This document shows positions 21,535 through 28,943 of a stretch of DNA of 64,000 bases, in pieces. The translations under genes were made by a program, and so were the position numbers. The notes under the pieces are model-generated. The model searched no databases, had not been told where the DNA came from, and worked only from the letters and a program-made list of their open reading frames with translations. The stretch comes from Arenimonas composti TR7-09 = DSM 18010 (GTDB taxonomy: Bacteria; Pseudomonadota; Gammaproteobacteria; Xanthomonadales; Xanthomonadaceae): NCBI RefSeq assembly GCF_000426365.1, contig NZ_AUFF01000003.1:1-64000 (forward strand), given 5' to 3'. How positions within the stretch are numbered: position 1 is the first letter of the stretch; every line of letters starts with the position of its first letter.

Positions 21535-23898
21535 TCAGAAAGTGATGGACCAGCTGTTGATGTAGCCGGTGTCACCGTTCGCGTTGTCGTTCACCCGCAG
21601 CCGCCAGGTGCCGTTGAGGGCCTCGCTGGACAAGTTGACCGTGTACGTCTTCACGATGTTGTCGGTGCTGCCGCCGCTGCGGTTGTGCAGGTTGTAGACC
21701 GAGCCGTCCGGTGCCACCAGGTCGACCTTCAGGTCGCCGATGTACGTGTGGACGATGTTCACCGCCACCGAGGTGTTCGACGGCGCGTTGCCGCTGCGCC
21801 CCGACACCGTGATCGGGCTCTCGACCGTCGCGTTGTTGTTGATCGCGTAGTCGCCGGTGTTGGTGTAGGTCTGCGGGCTGCCGCCACCGCCGCCGGCGGT
21901 GTAGTTGCCGACCAGGCTGACGCCGGAGAAGCTCGTGTAGGCCTTCACGCGGACGTGGTAGGTGCCCGCCGACGGCGCCGCGATCGTGCAGGTCTCGGCA
22001 TTGCCGCTGAGGTACGGACGGCAGACATAGCTGCTGTCGGTCGGCTGCGAACCGAACCGCACGTACAGGTCGGCATCTCCGGTACCGCCCGACATCTGGA
22101 ACGTCAGGTTGGTGGAGCCGGCCGGGACGACCATCGTGTAGTACAGCGAGTTGCCGGTGCTGGCCGACAGGCCGGTGACCGCGACGCCCTTGGTCAGCAC
22201 GCTGCCGCCGCCGGCGGCGGTGACCGTGACCGACTTGCTGACGCTGTGGCTGGCGCCGTTGTTGTCGGTGACCGTCAAGGTGACGTTGTAGGTGCCGGCC
22301 GCCGAATAGGTCTTGCTCGGATTGGCCGCCGTCGAGGTGGTGCCGTCGCCGAAGTTCCAGCTGCGCGAGGCGATGCTGCCGTCGCTGTCGCTGGAGCCGT
22401 CGGTGAAGTTCACCGTCAGGCCGCTGCTCGCGAACGTGAAGTTCGCCACCGGCGGGGTGTTGCCGGTGCCGCCACCGCCGGCGGCGACGACCGCCGCGTA
22501 CGCATCGATGATGCCGGCGCCGCAGCCGCCCGAGCACGCGCCCGACAGCGGATAGGCGGTCGACTTCAGCATCGACTCGACCTGGGCCGGCGTCAGCAGC
22601 GGCAGGCCGAGCGCGAGGCGGCGGCTCTGCATCAGCGCGACCGTACCGGCGACGTGCGGCGCCGCCATCGAGGTGCCGTTGTAGGACACGTAGTTCTCGG
22701 TGGTCGGGCCGTTGGTGCCGGCATTGAGGGTCGACAGGATGTTCGAGCCCGGCGCCGAGACGTCGATCAGGCTGCCGTAGTTCGAGAAGCTCGAACGCGC
22801 GGACGCCGAGGTGACCGAGGCGACGTTGATCACGTTGTTGCAGCTCGCCGGCGAGAAGCCGGAGGCGTTGGCGTTGTCGTTGCCGGCGGCGACGACCACG
22901 GTGGTGCCGCGGCCGACGGCGCCGTTGATCGCGTTCTGCGTCAGCGTGTCGCAGGAACCGCTGCCGCCCAGCGACATGTTGATGACCTTCGCGACGTTGG
23001 CCGAGGACAGCGAGGGCACGCCGGAGACGGTGCCACCGGACGCCCACACGATCGCGTCGGCGATGTCGGAGGTGTAGCCGCCGCCCTTGCCGAGCACGCG
23101 CACCGGCATGACCCTGGCGCCCCACGCGGTACCGGCGACGCCCTTGCCGTTGTTCGTCACCGCGGCGACGGTGCCCGCGACGTGCGTGCCGTGCCAGCTG
23201 GACGGATAGCCGCCGTAGGCGTCGCCCGGATCGGCCGGGTTGTTGTCGCGGCCGTTGCCGTCACCGGCGACCGAGGCGTCGTTGATGAAGTCGTAGCCGG
23301 CGACGATGTTCGCGCCGAGGTCGGAGTGGGTGACGTAGCCGGTGTCGAGCACCGCGACGATCACGCCGGCGCCGTTCGCGATATCCCAGGCCTGGGTCGC
23401 GCGGATGCCGGCGTCGGCATCGGTATAGCCCCACTGCTGGCTGAAGTTGGTGTCGTTCGGCGTGAACGCCGGCCGCATCAGGCGGTCGACCTGCACGAAC
23501 TCGACGTTCGGATGGCTGGCGATCTGCTGCATCAGCGCGATCGCATCGGCGCGGCTGAGACCGCGCGAGGTGCGGATCACGTCGGCGCCCATCGACATGC
23601 GGCGCAGATGGCTGGCGGTCACCGGCGAGGCGGCGTTGCCGCCACGCTGGGCGACACCGCCCTGGATCAGCTGGTTGGCCCGCACCGACGCCGCGTCGAG
23701 CGCGCGCTGCAGGTTGGCCGGGCTGGACTGTTCGGGCGTGCCGTCGCGGTACTTCACGACGAAGCGGTCGTAGAGCTGACCGTTCTCCAGGCCCATGGTG
23801 CCGACCTGCCCGGCCGCGAGGGCGGACGTGCTGGCGAGGGCCAGCGTGGTGGCGGCGACGAGCGAACGCATGCGGATCTTGCGACTGTGCTTGCTCAC
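21535..23898 (-). CDS. Secreted multi-domain subtilisin-like serine protease (S8)
   Basis: A 787-aa extracellular protease. The chosen GTG start gives VSKHSRKIRMRSLVAATTLA, a basic n-region and a signal peptide ending near SALAA, with GGGGAT about 10 nt upstream. Next come an I9-like propeptide (about 40-130), the S8 domain with Asp in VAVLDTGYVTHSDL, His in SWHGTHVAGTVAA and Ser in NGTSMAAPHVAGT, a PKD domain (NFTFASSGLTVNFTDGSSDS), a PPC domain (DADLYVRFGSQPT) and a C-terminal P/proprotein-convertase domain (YIGDLKVDLVAPDGSVYN). This fits type II-secreted proteases of Lysobacter and Xanthomonas. Cleavage of the tail domains on maturation is likely by analogy. Confidence 0.95.
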   Translation of the reverse strand: MSKHSRKIRMRSLVAATTLALASTSALAAGQVGTMGLENGQLYDRFVVKYRDGTPEQSSPANLQRALDAASVRANQLIQGGVAQRGGNAASPVTASHLRRMSMGADVIRTSRGLSRADAIALMQQIASHPNVEFVQVDRLMRPAFTPNDTNFSQQWGYTDADAGIRATQAWDIANGAGVIVAVLDTGYVTHSDLGANIVAGYDFINDASVAGDGNGRDNNPADPGDAYGGYPSSWHGTHVAGTVAAVTNNGKGVAGTAWGARVMPVRVLGKGGGYTSDIADAIVWASGGTVSGVPSLSSANVAKVINMSLGGSGSCDTLTQNAINGAVGRGTTVVVAAGNDNANASGFSPASCNNVINVASVTSASARSSFSNYGSLIDVSAPGSNILSTLNAGTNGPTTENYVSYNGTSMAAPHVAGTVALMQSRRLALGLPLLTPAQVESMLKSTAYPLSGACSGGCGAGIIDAYAAVVAAGGGGTGNTPPVANFTFASSGLTVNFTDGSSDSDGSIASRSWNFGDGTTSTAANPSKTYSAAGTYNVTLTVTDNNGASHSVSKSVTVTAAGGGSVLTKGVAVTGLSASTGNSLYYTMVVPAGSTNLTFQMSGGTGDADLYVRFGSQPTDSSYVCRPYLSGNAETCTIAAPSAGTYHVRVKAYTSFSGVSLVGNYTAGGGGGSPQTYTNTGDYAINNNATVESPITVSGRSGNAPSNTSVAVNIVHTYIGDLKVDLVAPDGSVYNLHNRSGGSTDNIVKTYTVNLSSEALNGTWRLRVNDNANGDTGYINSWSITF

Positions 23899-24112
23899 GT
23901 TGATTGGATCCCCGAAATTGGATGGCGATGAGGGCCGCGATGCGGCCACGTGCGCTTCCATGCCCCGGGTCCCCTGGGCAAAAAGACCCCCCGCGCCGGC
24001 CTTGTGGCCGCAGTCTTCGTAGCGGGGAATTTCGCACCACCCGGATGTGTGATGCAGTTCTCGTCTGCACGACACCGGCCGGACGCTAGCGTGCCGAAAG
24101 TCACGGTGTCAA
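23899..24112 (-). promoter_or_regulatory. Protease promoter and long structured 5' leader
   Basis: On the minus strand TTGACA (24107-24112) and TAGCGT (24083-24088) are 18 nt apart, a good sigma-70 promoter. Transcription from it would give a leader of roughly 175 nt before the GTG start. The leader contains CCCCGC pairing with GCGGGG around a GGCC-ACAA-GGCC stem (24029 to about 23985) and a GGGTC/GACCC hairpin near 23966-23990. I could not match it to a riboswitch class I know. Confidence 0.6.
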
Positions 24113-24176
24113 CGGCGGAAAACGCTTCCCGGATAAAGATTTCCGGAAGGCTTCGTGAAGGCCCGTTAGCGCTTCG

Positions 24177-25568
24177 CTACAGGCTTTCGAGGAACGACAG
24201 CAGGGCTGCACGCTCTTCGCCGGAAAGCTGCTGGAATCGCTGCTGCGCCGCAGCGGATTCACCGCCGTGCCAGAGGATCGCTTCCTCGAGCGAACGGGCG
24301 CGGCCGTCGTGCAGATAGAAGCTGTGGCCGTTCGTGGTGGGCACGAGACCGAGGCCCCACAGCGGCGCCGTGCGCCATTCGCTGCCACTGGCCGCGAAGT
24401 CGGGACGGCCGTCGGCGAGCCCCTCGCCCATGTCGTGCAGCAGCAGATCGGTGTACGGCATGAAGGCCTGGCCGGCGACATGGTGCGGGACCGCGTCTTC
24501 GCTCGTGCGCTGCAGCGGCACATGGCACGCGGCGCAGCCGATGCGCGCGAACAGCTGCTCGCCGCGTGCGTTCTTCCCGGCGTCACCGCTTCGCCGTGCC
24601 GGTACCGCCAGCACCTGCATGTAGAACACCAGCTTGTCGAGGTGGGCATCGCGCAGGTCGGGCGCATCGCCACGCATGGCGGCCGCGCAGGCGTCCTGGC
24701 CGGCACCGCAGTTCTCGTCGGGGAAGATCCGGCTGCTCAGGCCCATGTCGCCGTGCGCGGCGGCGGCCGATTGCGCCAGCACCGTCGCCGCATTCGCCTT
24801 CCAGCCGAAGCGTCCGGGTTCGATGCGTCCGCTCACCGGGTTCCAGACCCGGTTCGCGCGTCCGGAGATGCCGTCGCCGTCGCGGTCGTCGGGATCCTCG
24901 CGCGCCAGGATGTCGGCCTCGGGGATCGCTTCCAGCAGACCCATGCCCGGCATCGCCGGCGCGACGCGGGGCGAGATCAGCAGCGTGCCCGGATCGCCGT
25001 AAGCGAAGTCCTCGAGGTGCACGTCGGGTGCGCGCAGCGAATACGGGGTGCCGTCGGGATAGGTGCCGGGGACTTCGCGCCACGCGATGCGCACGCGGGC
25101 TTCCGCCGGCACGCCGGGAATGCCGCGGTCGCTGATCTGGTCGCCGTAGGTCGGATGCGGCCGCGGTCCGCCATGTTCGTCGACACCCGGAACGCTGACG
25201 CGCACCAGCATCGACAGCAGTTCGTCCTCGCCCTCGACCGGCGGCCGGCCGCGGCCGTCGCGCAGATGGCAGCCCGAACACGACACCCGGTTGAACAGCG
25301 GGCCGAGGCCGTCGAAGGCGTCGACCGAACCCGGCGCGACCGCCCAGTTCGTGTTGAAGATGCGATTGCCGAAATTGAAGTCGCGCAGTTCCTGCGGCGT
25401 CAGGTTCGGCGCCGGTCGGGTGAAGGCCTCGCGGTTGTCGAGCGCGCGCGTCAGCGCACCGCCGGCCGGCACGACGATGCCGTCGTCGGCGCTGCCGACC
25501 GCGGCGAGGCCGAGGCCGGCCGCGAGCAGCAGGCCGGCGAGCGGCCCGGTTGGCGACCGCGGATTCAT
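24177..25568 (-). CDS. Di-heme oxidoreductase (DHOR/putative thiol oxidoreductase family)
   Basis: A 463-aa exported c-type cytochrome. After a signal peptide ending near VGSADDG, two heme attachment sites are visible: NRVSCSGCHLRDGRG near residue 100 and ARIGCAACHVPLQ near 345; the family signature FNFGNRIFNTNW and FGWKANAATVLAQSAAA are present. The family is related to di-heme peroxidases; the physiological substrate is unknown. It begins 1 nt after the imelysin stop, so the two are one iron-linked operon. The frame is open further upstream, but ATG 25568 has the signal peptide. Confidence 0.9.
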   Translation of the reverse strand: MNPRSPTGPLAGLLLAAGLGLAAVGSADDGIVVPAGGALTRALDNREAFTRPAPNLTPQELRDFNFGNRIFNTNWAVAPGSVDAFDGLGPLFNRVSCSGCHLRDGRGRPPVEGEDELLSMLVRVSVPGVDEHGGPRPHPTYGDQISDRGIPGVPAEARVRIAWREVPGTYPDGTPYSLRAPDVHLEDFAYGDPGTLLISPRVAPAMPGMGLLEAIPEADILAREDPDDRDGDGISGRANRVWNPVSGRIEPGRFGWKANAATVLAQSAAAAHGDMGLSSRIFPDENCGAGQDACAAAMRGDAPDLRDAHLDKLVFYMQVLAVPARRSGDAGKNARGEQLFARIGCAACHVPLQRTSEDAVPHHVAGQAFMPYTDLLLHDMGEGLADGRPDFAASGSEWRTAPLWGLGLVPTTNGHSFYLHDGRARSLEEAILWHGGESAAAQQRFQQLSGEERAALLSFLESL

Positions 25569-25569
25569 T

Positions 25570-26832
25570 TCAGACGCCGGAAACCAGGACGAGGACGCCG
25601 AGCGCCGCGCCGGCATCGCGCAGGCCGGCGCCGAGTTCCTGCAGCGCGCTCACCGCGGCCTCGCCGCGCGCGCGCGCCTCGCTGCCTTCGGGACTGACGA
25701 GCATCGAATCGAAGGGATCGGGCAGCGCGGCGACCGCCGCTTCCGCCTGCGCGAAGCGGGCATCGAGTTCGTCCGCCAGCGCCGGGCGCACGCGGCGCAG
25801 TACCGGCGCCAGGCCCTGGCCCTGCGCATGGCCGTACCAGGCGCGGCGCACGCCTTCGAGCCCGTGCACGAAATCCTGCTTCGTGGTGTCGCTGAAACAG
25901 CTCTGCTCGTCTTCCTGCGAGCCGGAATCGAGCGCGACCGCGAGCCGCTCCGACGCGAGTTCGTGGCCGGCGAGGTTCGCGGCGCCGGTGAGGATCCGGC
26001 CGATCGCCTCGTGCTGTTCGAGCGCGAGGAACCAGCGCGCGTAGCCGTCCTCGCGCGCCGGATCCCACTGCGCCTGCAGCCAGTCGAGGTCGTCGATCAG
26101 CTGGTCGGCGAGCAGCAGCAGATAGGTGCTGCGGCGGTCACGCGCCGGGTCGCCGGGCGCGAAGTCGCTCGCCGGCCGGTCGCCGGGGCCGTCCGGGTCC
26201 TGGTCCTGGCCCCACAGCAGGAACTCCAGCGCGTGCCAGCCGGTGGTGACGTCGGCCTCGTCGCTGACCTGGTCGTTGGCGAGGATGGTCCCGCGGGTCA
26301 GCGGGACGTCGAAGGCGTGCACCAGGCCGGCATCGGGGTCGCCTTCGACCGCGTCGATCACCGCCTCGTTCAGCGGCCAGGCATTGATGCGGCCTTCCGG
26401 CCCGGCCGGGCGTTCCGCCGTTTCCGGGCCGTCGATCGGCCCGTCGTAATAGCGGAAGGCCTCGGTGCGCAGATAAGGCTGGCGGGCCTCGATCCAGGCG
26501 GAGCGGGCGGCCGCGAGCCGCTCGGCGTCCGGGGCCGCCAGCAGGGCTTCGAGCGCGCTACGCATCCGCCGCGCGGCGTCGGCGGCTTCGCCGTAGGCGG
26601 CATGGGCGCCGGCGGCGTAATCACGGATCGCGGTATCGGCGGCGTAGACCGGGTCGACCTCGGCGTCGAGCAGCAGCCGGTACTGCGACGGCACCTCGCC
26701 GGCTTCGCCACCCTCGCCGCCTTCGCCGCCCTCGCCGCCATCGGCGACCGCCGCCATCGAGGCGACGGCCAGCGGCAGGCCGACCGCCAGCGGGGCACCG
26801 AGACGGGTCCAGAGTTTCAGGCGCGGGGTCAT
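25570..26832 (-). CDS. Imelysin-family (M75) iron-regulated periplasmic protein
   Basis: A 420-aa exported protein with a signal peptide (residues 1-30) followed by a Gly/Glu stretch with repeated GGEGGE. The imelysin signature GWHALEFLLWGQD (GxHxxE) is near residue 190, with other family segments such as DGPIDGPE and RINAWPLNEAVID. Imelysins (IrpA, EfeO-like) are periplasmic proteins of iron uptake and are not proven peptidases. The operon with the di-heme oxidoreductase and the Fur-like box 53 nt upstream support an iron-limitation role. Confidence 0.93.
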   Translation of the reverse strand: MTPRLKLWTRLGAPLAVGLPLAVASMAAVADGGEGGEGGEGGEAGEVPSQYRLLLDAEVDPVYAADTAIRDYAAGAHAAYGEAADAARRMRSALEALLAAPDAERLAAARSAWIEARQPYLRTEAFRYYDGPIDGPETAERPAGPEGRINAWPLNEAVIDAVEGDPDAGLVHAFDVPLTRGTILANDQVSDEADVTTGWHALEFLLWGQDQDPDGPGDRPASDFAPGDPARDRRSTYLLLLADQLIDDLDWLQAQWDPAREDGYARWFLALEQHEAIGRILTGAANLAGHELASERLAVALDSGSQEDEQSCFSDTTKQDFVHGLEGVRRAWYGHAQGQGLAPVLRRVRPALADELDARFAQAEAAVAALPDPFDSMLVSPEGSEARARGEAAVSALQELGAGLRDAGAALGVLVLVSGV

Positions 26833-26884
26833 GGCGATCCGGGCAGCAGGGGGATGCCGCTATTATCGGCGTTCCCGCCCTTCC

Positions 26885-26899
26885 TGCAAATCATTCTCA
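26885..26899. promoter_or_regulatory. Fur box between imelysin and PiuC genes
   Basis: TGCAAATCATTCTCA, read on the minus strand as TGAGAATGATTTGCA, matches the 7-1-7 Fur consensus TGATAATNATTATCA at 11 of its 14 defined bases. It lies between divergent genes that are both iron-related, 53 nt from the imelysin start and 6 nt from the PiuC start. A plus-strand -10-like TATTAT at 26861-26866 would place the box just downstream of the PiuC start point, where Fur would block transcription. Confidence 0.75.
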
Positions 26900-26904
26900 A
26901 CAAG

Positions 26905-27570
26905 ATGCTGTGCATCGCCGACCTGCTCGACGCCGCCGCCTGCGCGCGGATCCGCACCGCCTTCGCCAGCCTGCCGGCCGTCGACGGCGCCGCCACCGCC
27001 GGTTGGGCCGCGCGCGCGGCAAAGCGCAACCGCCAGTTGGACGGACGCGACCCTGGGGTCGCCGCGCTCGCCGGCGAGATCGCCGCCGCGGTCGCCGCGC
27101 ACCCCCTCGTGCGCCGTTACGCACGTCCGGCGCGGCTGTCGACGCCCCTGCTCAGCGCCTATGCCGGCGGCGAGACTTACGGCCTGCATGTCGACGACGC
27201 CCTGATGGGCGAGCCGCCCCTGCGCACCGACCTGGCCTGGACGCTGTTCCTCGCCGGGCCCGTTGCTTACGAAGGCGGCGAACTGGTACTGGATTCGCAC
27301 AGCGGCGAGACGCCGGTGAAACTGCCGGCCGGCGCGCTGGTGCTCTACGACTGCGGTGCCCTGCACCGGGTGGCGCCGGTGACCTCGGGCGAACGCCTGG
27401 CCGCGGTCGGCTGGATCCAGAGCCGCCTGCGCGATCCGCGCCAGCGCGAGCTGCTGTTCACCCTCGACGAGGCCCGTCGCAGCCTGCACGCCCGCGACGG
27501 CGACAGCACCGAGTTCCTGCAGCTCAGCCAGGTGCATTCCCAGCTGCTGCGGCTCTGGGCGGAGGTCTAG
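26905..27570 (+). CDS. piuC: PiuC-like Fe(II)/2-oxoglutarate dioxygenase
   Basis: A 221-aa PKHD-type hydroxylase, the family often found with TonB-dependent iron receptors. The metal triad is visible as H and D in YGLHVDDALMG near residue 95 and the distal His in DCGALHRVAPVT; the 2-oxoglutarate Arg follows in SGERLAAVGWIQS. Start ATG 26905 gives MLCIADLLDAAACARIR, the usual N terminus; the ribosome-binding site is weak and the Fur box abuts it. No receptor gene is adjacent. The substrate of PiuC proteins is unknown. Confidence 0.92.
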   Translation: MLCIADLLDAAACARIRTAFASLPAVDGAATAGWAARAAKRNRQLDGRDPGVAALAGEIAAAVAAHPLVRRYARPARLSTPLLSAYAGGETYGLHVDDALMGEPPLRTDLAWTLFLAGPVAYEGGELVLDSHSGETPVKLPAGALVLYDCGALHRVAPVTSGERLAAVGWIQSRLRDPRQRELLFTLDEARRSLHARDGDSTEFLQLSQVHSQLLRLWAEV

Positions 27571-27743
27571 ATCGTAGTTCGTAGTTCGTACGAGGTAGTT
27601 CGTAGTCGTCGCGCTCGTGGCGACGCGACTGCGTCACATCGGCGCGGTGACCGCAGCTCGCGCCTCGGCCGCCGGCAAGTTCCAACGCAGTGTCGTCGCT
27701 GCCGCAGCGACGACTACGAACTACCTCGTACGAACCACGAACT
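27571..27743. repeat. Composite inverted repeat C (GTTCGTA heptamer arms)
   Basis: The left arm (about 27573-27612) and right arm (27707-27743) are reverse complements over about 37 bp with one mismatch. They consist of 7-nt units AGTTCGT, AGTTCGT, ACGAGGT, AGTTCGT. The element starts at the first base after the piuC stop and ends 4 nt before the SufT stop, filling a convergent gap. The 94-nt centre has no obvious gene. Confidence 0.9.
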
Positions 27744-27747
27744 GCTT

Positions 27748-28302
27748 TCAGAACATGCCGGTCTCGAGGCGCGCGGCGTCGGACATCATCGACTGGTTCC
27801 ACGGCGGGTCGAATACCAGTTCGACGTCGGCCTCGACGATCGTCGGCACCGCCTCGACCTTGCTGCGCACGTCCTCGACCAGGATGTCGCCCATGCCGCA
27901 GCCGGGCGCGGTGAGGGTCATCCGGATCGCCACGGTGCGTTCGCCCTCGGCGTTGCGCCCGAGGTCGCAGTCGTAGACGAGGCCGAGTTCGACGATGTTC
28001 ACCGGGATCTCGGGGTCGAAGCAGGTGCGCAGCTGGTCCCAGACCAGCTTCTCGACCTCGGCGTCGCCGGCGCCCTCGGGCAGTACCAGCGGTGGCGGCG
28101 GCGACCTGCCGATCGCGTCGGCGTCGGCACCGGCGATCCGGAACAGGTTGCCGTCGACGAACACCGTGAAGGAACCGCCCAGCGCCTGGGTGATGTAGCC
28201 ACTGGTGCCGGCCGGCAGGGTGACCTGCTCGCCCTGCGGCACCATCACCGCCGGGCAGTCGCGTTCGAACCGGACCGGCTCGCTGGTACGGGAATAACTC
28301 AC
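27748..28302 (-). CDS. sufT: SufT-like Fe-S cluster assembly protein (DUF59/MIP18)
   Basis: A 184-aa protein with a short beta-rich N-terminal part and a DUF59/MIP18 domain from about residue 90. Key segments are DPEIPVNIVELGLVYDCDLG and MTLTAPGCGMGDILVEDV, with the conserved Cys, then VFDPPWNQSMMSDAAR. SufT proteins help deliver or mature Fe-S clusters. GTG 28302 gives VSYSRTSEPVRFERD; a TTG start 7 codons upstream is possible. No sufBCD genes are in the window. Confidence 0.9.
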   Translation of the reverse strand: MSYSRTSEPVRFERDCPAVMVPQGEQVTLPAGTSGYITQALGGSFTVFVDGNLFRIAGADADAIGRSPPPPLVLPEGAGDAEVEKLVWDQLRTCFDPEIPVNIVELGLVYDCDLGRNAEGERTVAIRMTLTAPGCGMGDILVEDVRSKVEAVPTIVEADVELVFDPPWNQSMMSDAARLETGMF

Positions 28303-28361
28303 GGGATGGCCGCCTGCCTGCAAAGACGGCTATTTTACCCCGCCCTCCGCTCGCGATCCGC

Positions 28362-28793
28362 ATGCCTTCTTCGCAACCCTCCCGCCCGTCCGCCTGGGTG
28401 CTGCCGGCCTTCGCGCTGCCGGTCGCCGTGCTCGGCGCCGCCGCGCTGTGGCTGGGCCTGCGCCTGGTCCTGCGCGGACCCGGCGTCGGCTGGTGCGTCT
28501 GGGTGGCGCCGCTGATCGCGCTGGACGTGGCCTTCATGCTCCGCCTCGCCGCCGCCCCGGCCGGCCGCCTGCGCGCCGGTCTCGCCGTCCTCGGCACCGC
28601 CGCGGCGATCGCCTTCGGCTACTGGACCGTGGTCGCCGCCGAGATGGCCGCCCTGATCGGTCTCACCATCCCGGAATCGATCCAGCGCCTCGGCCCGTCG
28701 CTGTTCTGGACCCTGGTCGAGCGGGGCACGTCGGCGTGGGAGATGGCGCTGGTGGTGACGGCCCTGCCGCTGGCGTGGTGGCTCGCGCGGTAG
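28362..28793 (+). CDS. Hypothetical membrane protein
   Basis: A 143-aa protein with four hydrophobic segments at roughly residues 12-35, 43-62, 71-95 and 125-141 and short charged loops. A conserved-looking stretch between the third and fourth helix reads IPESIQRLGPSLFWTLVERG. I do not recognise a family. It is divergent from sufT with 59 nt between starts, and convergent with pntB. Confidence 0.75.
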   Translation: MPSSQPSRPSAWVLPAFALPVAVLGAAALWLGLRLVLRGPGVGWCVWVAPLIALDVAFMLRLAAAPAGRLRAGLAVLGTAAAIAFGYWTVVAAEMAALIGLTIPESIQRLGPSLFWTLVERGTSAWEMALVVTALPLAWWLAR

Positions 28794-28794
28794 G

Positions 28795-28942
28795 GCGAGC
28801 AACGAGAAACGAGGAACGAGAAACGAGTGACGGCCCGCGCGCCTTGCGGGCGAAGAGCGAGTGGAGTGGCCCCGCGCCGGGAGCCGGATAGCGGCTGAAG
28901 CCGCGCCTACTCGTTTCTCGTTCCTCGTTTCTCGTTCCTCGC
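28795..28942. repeat. Composite inverted repeat D (ACGAGAA heptamer arms with REP core)
   Basis: The 33-bp arms at 28795-28827 and 28910-28942 are reverse complements with one mismatch and consist of 7-nt units GAGAAAC and GAGGAAC. A variant REP unit lies just inside the right arm at 28888-28910. The element fills the whole 150-nt convergent gap: 1 nt separates it from the membrane-protein stop and 1 nt from the pntB stop. Confidence 0.93.
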
Positions 28943-28943
28943 C

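Noticed and set aside
23899-24075. N-terminal extension of the S8 protease by 59 codons
   Set aside because: The extension precedes the signal peptide, is Gly/Arg/Pro-rich, and coincides with the structured leader; a signal peptide must be N-terminal.
23899-24076. Cyclic di-GMP (GEMM) or cobalamin riboswitch in the protease leader
   Set aside because: The conserved GEMM and cobalamin core motifs as I know them are not seen, so it is reported only as an unassigned structured leader.
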